Below, piece after piece: positions 63,110-64,000 of a stretch of DNA of 64,000 bases (position 1 is the first letter of the stretch; each line of letters begins with the position of its first letter). The stretch covers positions 227,364 through 291,363 of the forward strand of contig LBMP01000001.1 in the NCBI GenBank assembly GCA_001184205.1, given 5' to 3'. The position numbers and the translations under genes are program-made. Source of the stretch: Desulfocarbo indianensis. Lineage in GTDB: Bacteria > Desulfobacterota > Desulfarculia > Desulfarculales > Desulfarculaceae. The notes beneath the pieces were generated by a model, which made no database searches, was not told where the DNA came from, and was given only the letters and a program-made list of their open reading frames with translations.

Positions 63110-64000
63110 ATGAACATATGCGTGGTAGGAGTTGGCTACGTGGGGTTGGTGACGGGGACCTGTTTCGCGGAGCTGGGATTGAACGTGACCTGCGTGGACA
63201 ACGACGCGGCCAAGATAGGCATGCTCAAAGACGGCCGGGTTCCCATCTATGAGCCGGGCCTGGAGGAGCTGGTCAAGAAGAACAGCCGGGAGGGGCGCTT
63301 AAACTTCACCACCGACCTTAAAGAAGGGGTGGCCAAGGCCTTGGCGGTGTTCATCGCGGTGGGCACGCCCCAGGGCGACGACGGGGCGGCGGATTTGCAC
63401 TACGTGTGGGAGGTGGCGCGCTCCATCGGCGAGACCATGGACGACTACAAGGTGGTGGTGACCAAGAGCACGGTGCCGGTGGGCACCGGCCAGAAGGTGG
63501 CGGCCCTTATCCGCGAGCACCAAAAACGGCCCATCAATTTCGACGTGGCCTCCAACCCGGAGTTTCTGCGCGAGGGCTCGGCCATCGAGGATTTCATGCG
63601 GCCCAACCGGGTGGTGGTGGGGGCGGACAGCGACCAGGCCAAGGCCATCATGAAGGACCTTTATTCGCCGCTGTATCTTTTGGAGACGCCGTTCGTGGTG
63701 ACCAACGTGGAGACGGCGGAGATGATCAAGTACGCCTCCAACGCGTTTCTGGCCGTCAAGATCAGCTTCATCAACGAGATGGCCAACATCTGCGAGCTGG
63801 TGGGCGCGGACGTGAGCGTGGTGGCCCGTGGCATGGGCCTGGACATGCGCATCGGCTCCAAGTTTTTGCACGCGGGCCCTGGCTACGGCGGTTCCTGCTT
63901 CCCCAAGGACACCTCGGCCATCGCGCGGCTGGCCAAGGAGAAGGGCTACACCTTCCGCATCGTGGAAGCGGCGATGGAGGTGAATAAGCGGCAGCGGCTG
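63110..64000 (+). CDS. ugd: UDP-glucose 6-dehydrogenase (3'-truncated by window edge)
   Basis: The first 297 residues are visible. NICVVGVGYVGLVTGTCFAEL is the NAD-binding domain, IAVGTPQGDDGAADL follows, and the catalytic Cys is in GYGGSCFPKD close to the end. It oxidises UDP-glucose twice to UDP-glucuronate, a precursor for uronic-acid containing glycans. ATG 63110 is preceded by GGGA ten bases upstream. Its location after three glycan genes fits a second surface-polysaccharide locus; an uronic acid would also be a substrate for amidation by the asparagine-synthetase-like enzymes. Confidence 0.95.
   Translation, partial: MNICVVGVGYVGLVTGTCFAELGLNVTCVDNDAAKIGMLKDGRVPIYEPGLEELVKKNSREGRLNFTTDLKEGVAKALAVFIAVGTPQGDDGAADLHYVWEVARSIGETMDDYKVVVTKSTVPVGTGQKVAALIREHQKRPINFDVASNPEFLREGSAIEDFMRPNRVVVGADSDQAKAIMKDLYSPLYLLETPFVVTNVETAEMIKYASNAFLAVKISFINEMANICELVGADVSVVARGMGLDMRIGSKFLHAGPGYGGSCFPKDTSAIARLAKEKGYTFRIVEAAMEVNKRQRL

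Overview
The window looks like a chromosomal stretch of a GC-rich Gram-negative bacterium, most likely a Desulfobacterota (deltaproteobacterial) anaerobe. That assignment is an inference from GC-rich codon use, an outer membrane RND tripartite pump, an ABC-type O-antigen/EPS cluster and long runs of glycan genes; there is no rRNA or other decisive marker here.

Region 1 (1-24.5 kb, all minus strand) is a surface-polysaccharide locus. In transcription order: an EPS-associated MarR-type regulator, GDP-L-fucose synthase, an ABC-2 permease and ATPase pair (Wzm/Wzt, the Wzt with a C-terminal extension), a GT-B-like surface-carbohydrate protein, an HMGL-type aldolase fused to a DUF115-like domain, a KdsB-type CMP-sugar synthetase, a KDG-type sugar kinase, a second GT-B-like protein, two asparagine synthetases, a GT4, two methyltransferase genes (one fused to a GT2), a B12/radical-SAM protein, a UPF0104-type membrane protein and a large membrane protein. 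Start/stop overlaps show tight operons. The aldolase + CMP-transfer + kinase set reads as a self-contained module for making and activating a 2-keto-3-deoxy sugar acid, perhaps the chain cap recognised by Wzt.

Region 2 (24.5-30.7 kb) holds a plus-strand membrane protein and a NusG-like antiterminator, then a minus-strand carbamoyltransferase / SxtJ / DUF5989 trio lying between two diverged remnants of IS481-family transposases.

Region 3 (30.7-49.3 kb) lies between two 3'-half fragments of tRNA-Leu(UAA) and is probably an integrated or stacked island. It carries an XRE regulator, a TetR-controlled RND efflux operon, a second TetR with a divergent outer-membrane protein, a decayed dehydrogenase, a putative alpha-glutamyl/putrescinyl-thymine pyrophosphorylase-family protein, a serine recombinase, an AT-rich group of unknown genes, an excisionase-like protein, an integrase fragment and a full tyrosine integrase beside the right tRNA fragment. 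Two paralogous small membrane proteins sit at separate places in it.

Region 4 (49.5-64 kb) returns to chromosome-like sequence: initiator tRNA-Met, an orphan sucD, a GAPDH-like gene, two GNAT-like genes, then a second glycan locus with two GT4s, a DegT aminotransferase, a sirtuin, a large membrane protein, a third asparagine synthetase, a DPM1-like GT2 and UDP-glucose dehydrogenase running off the end.
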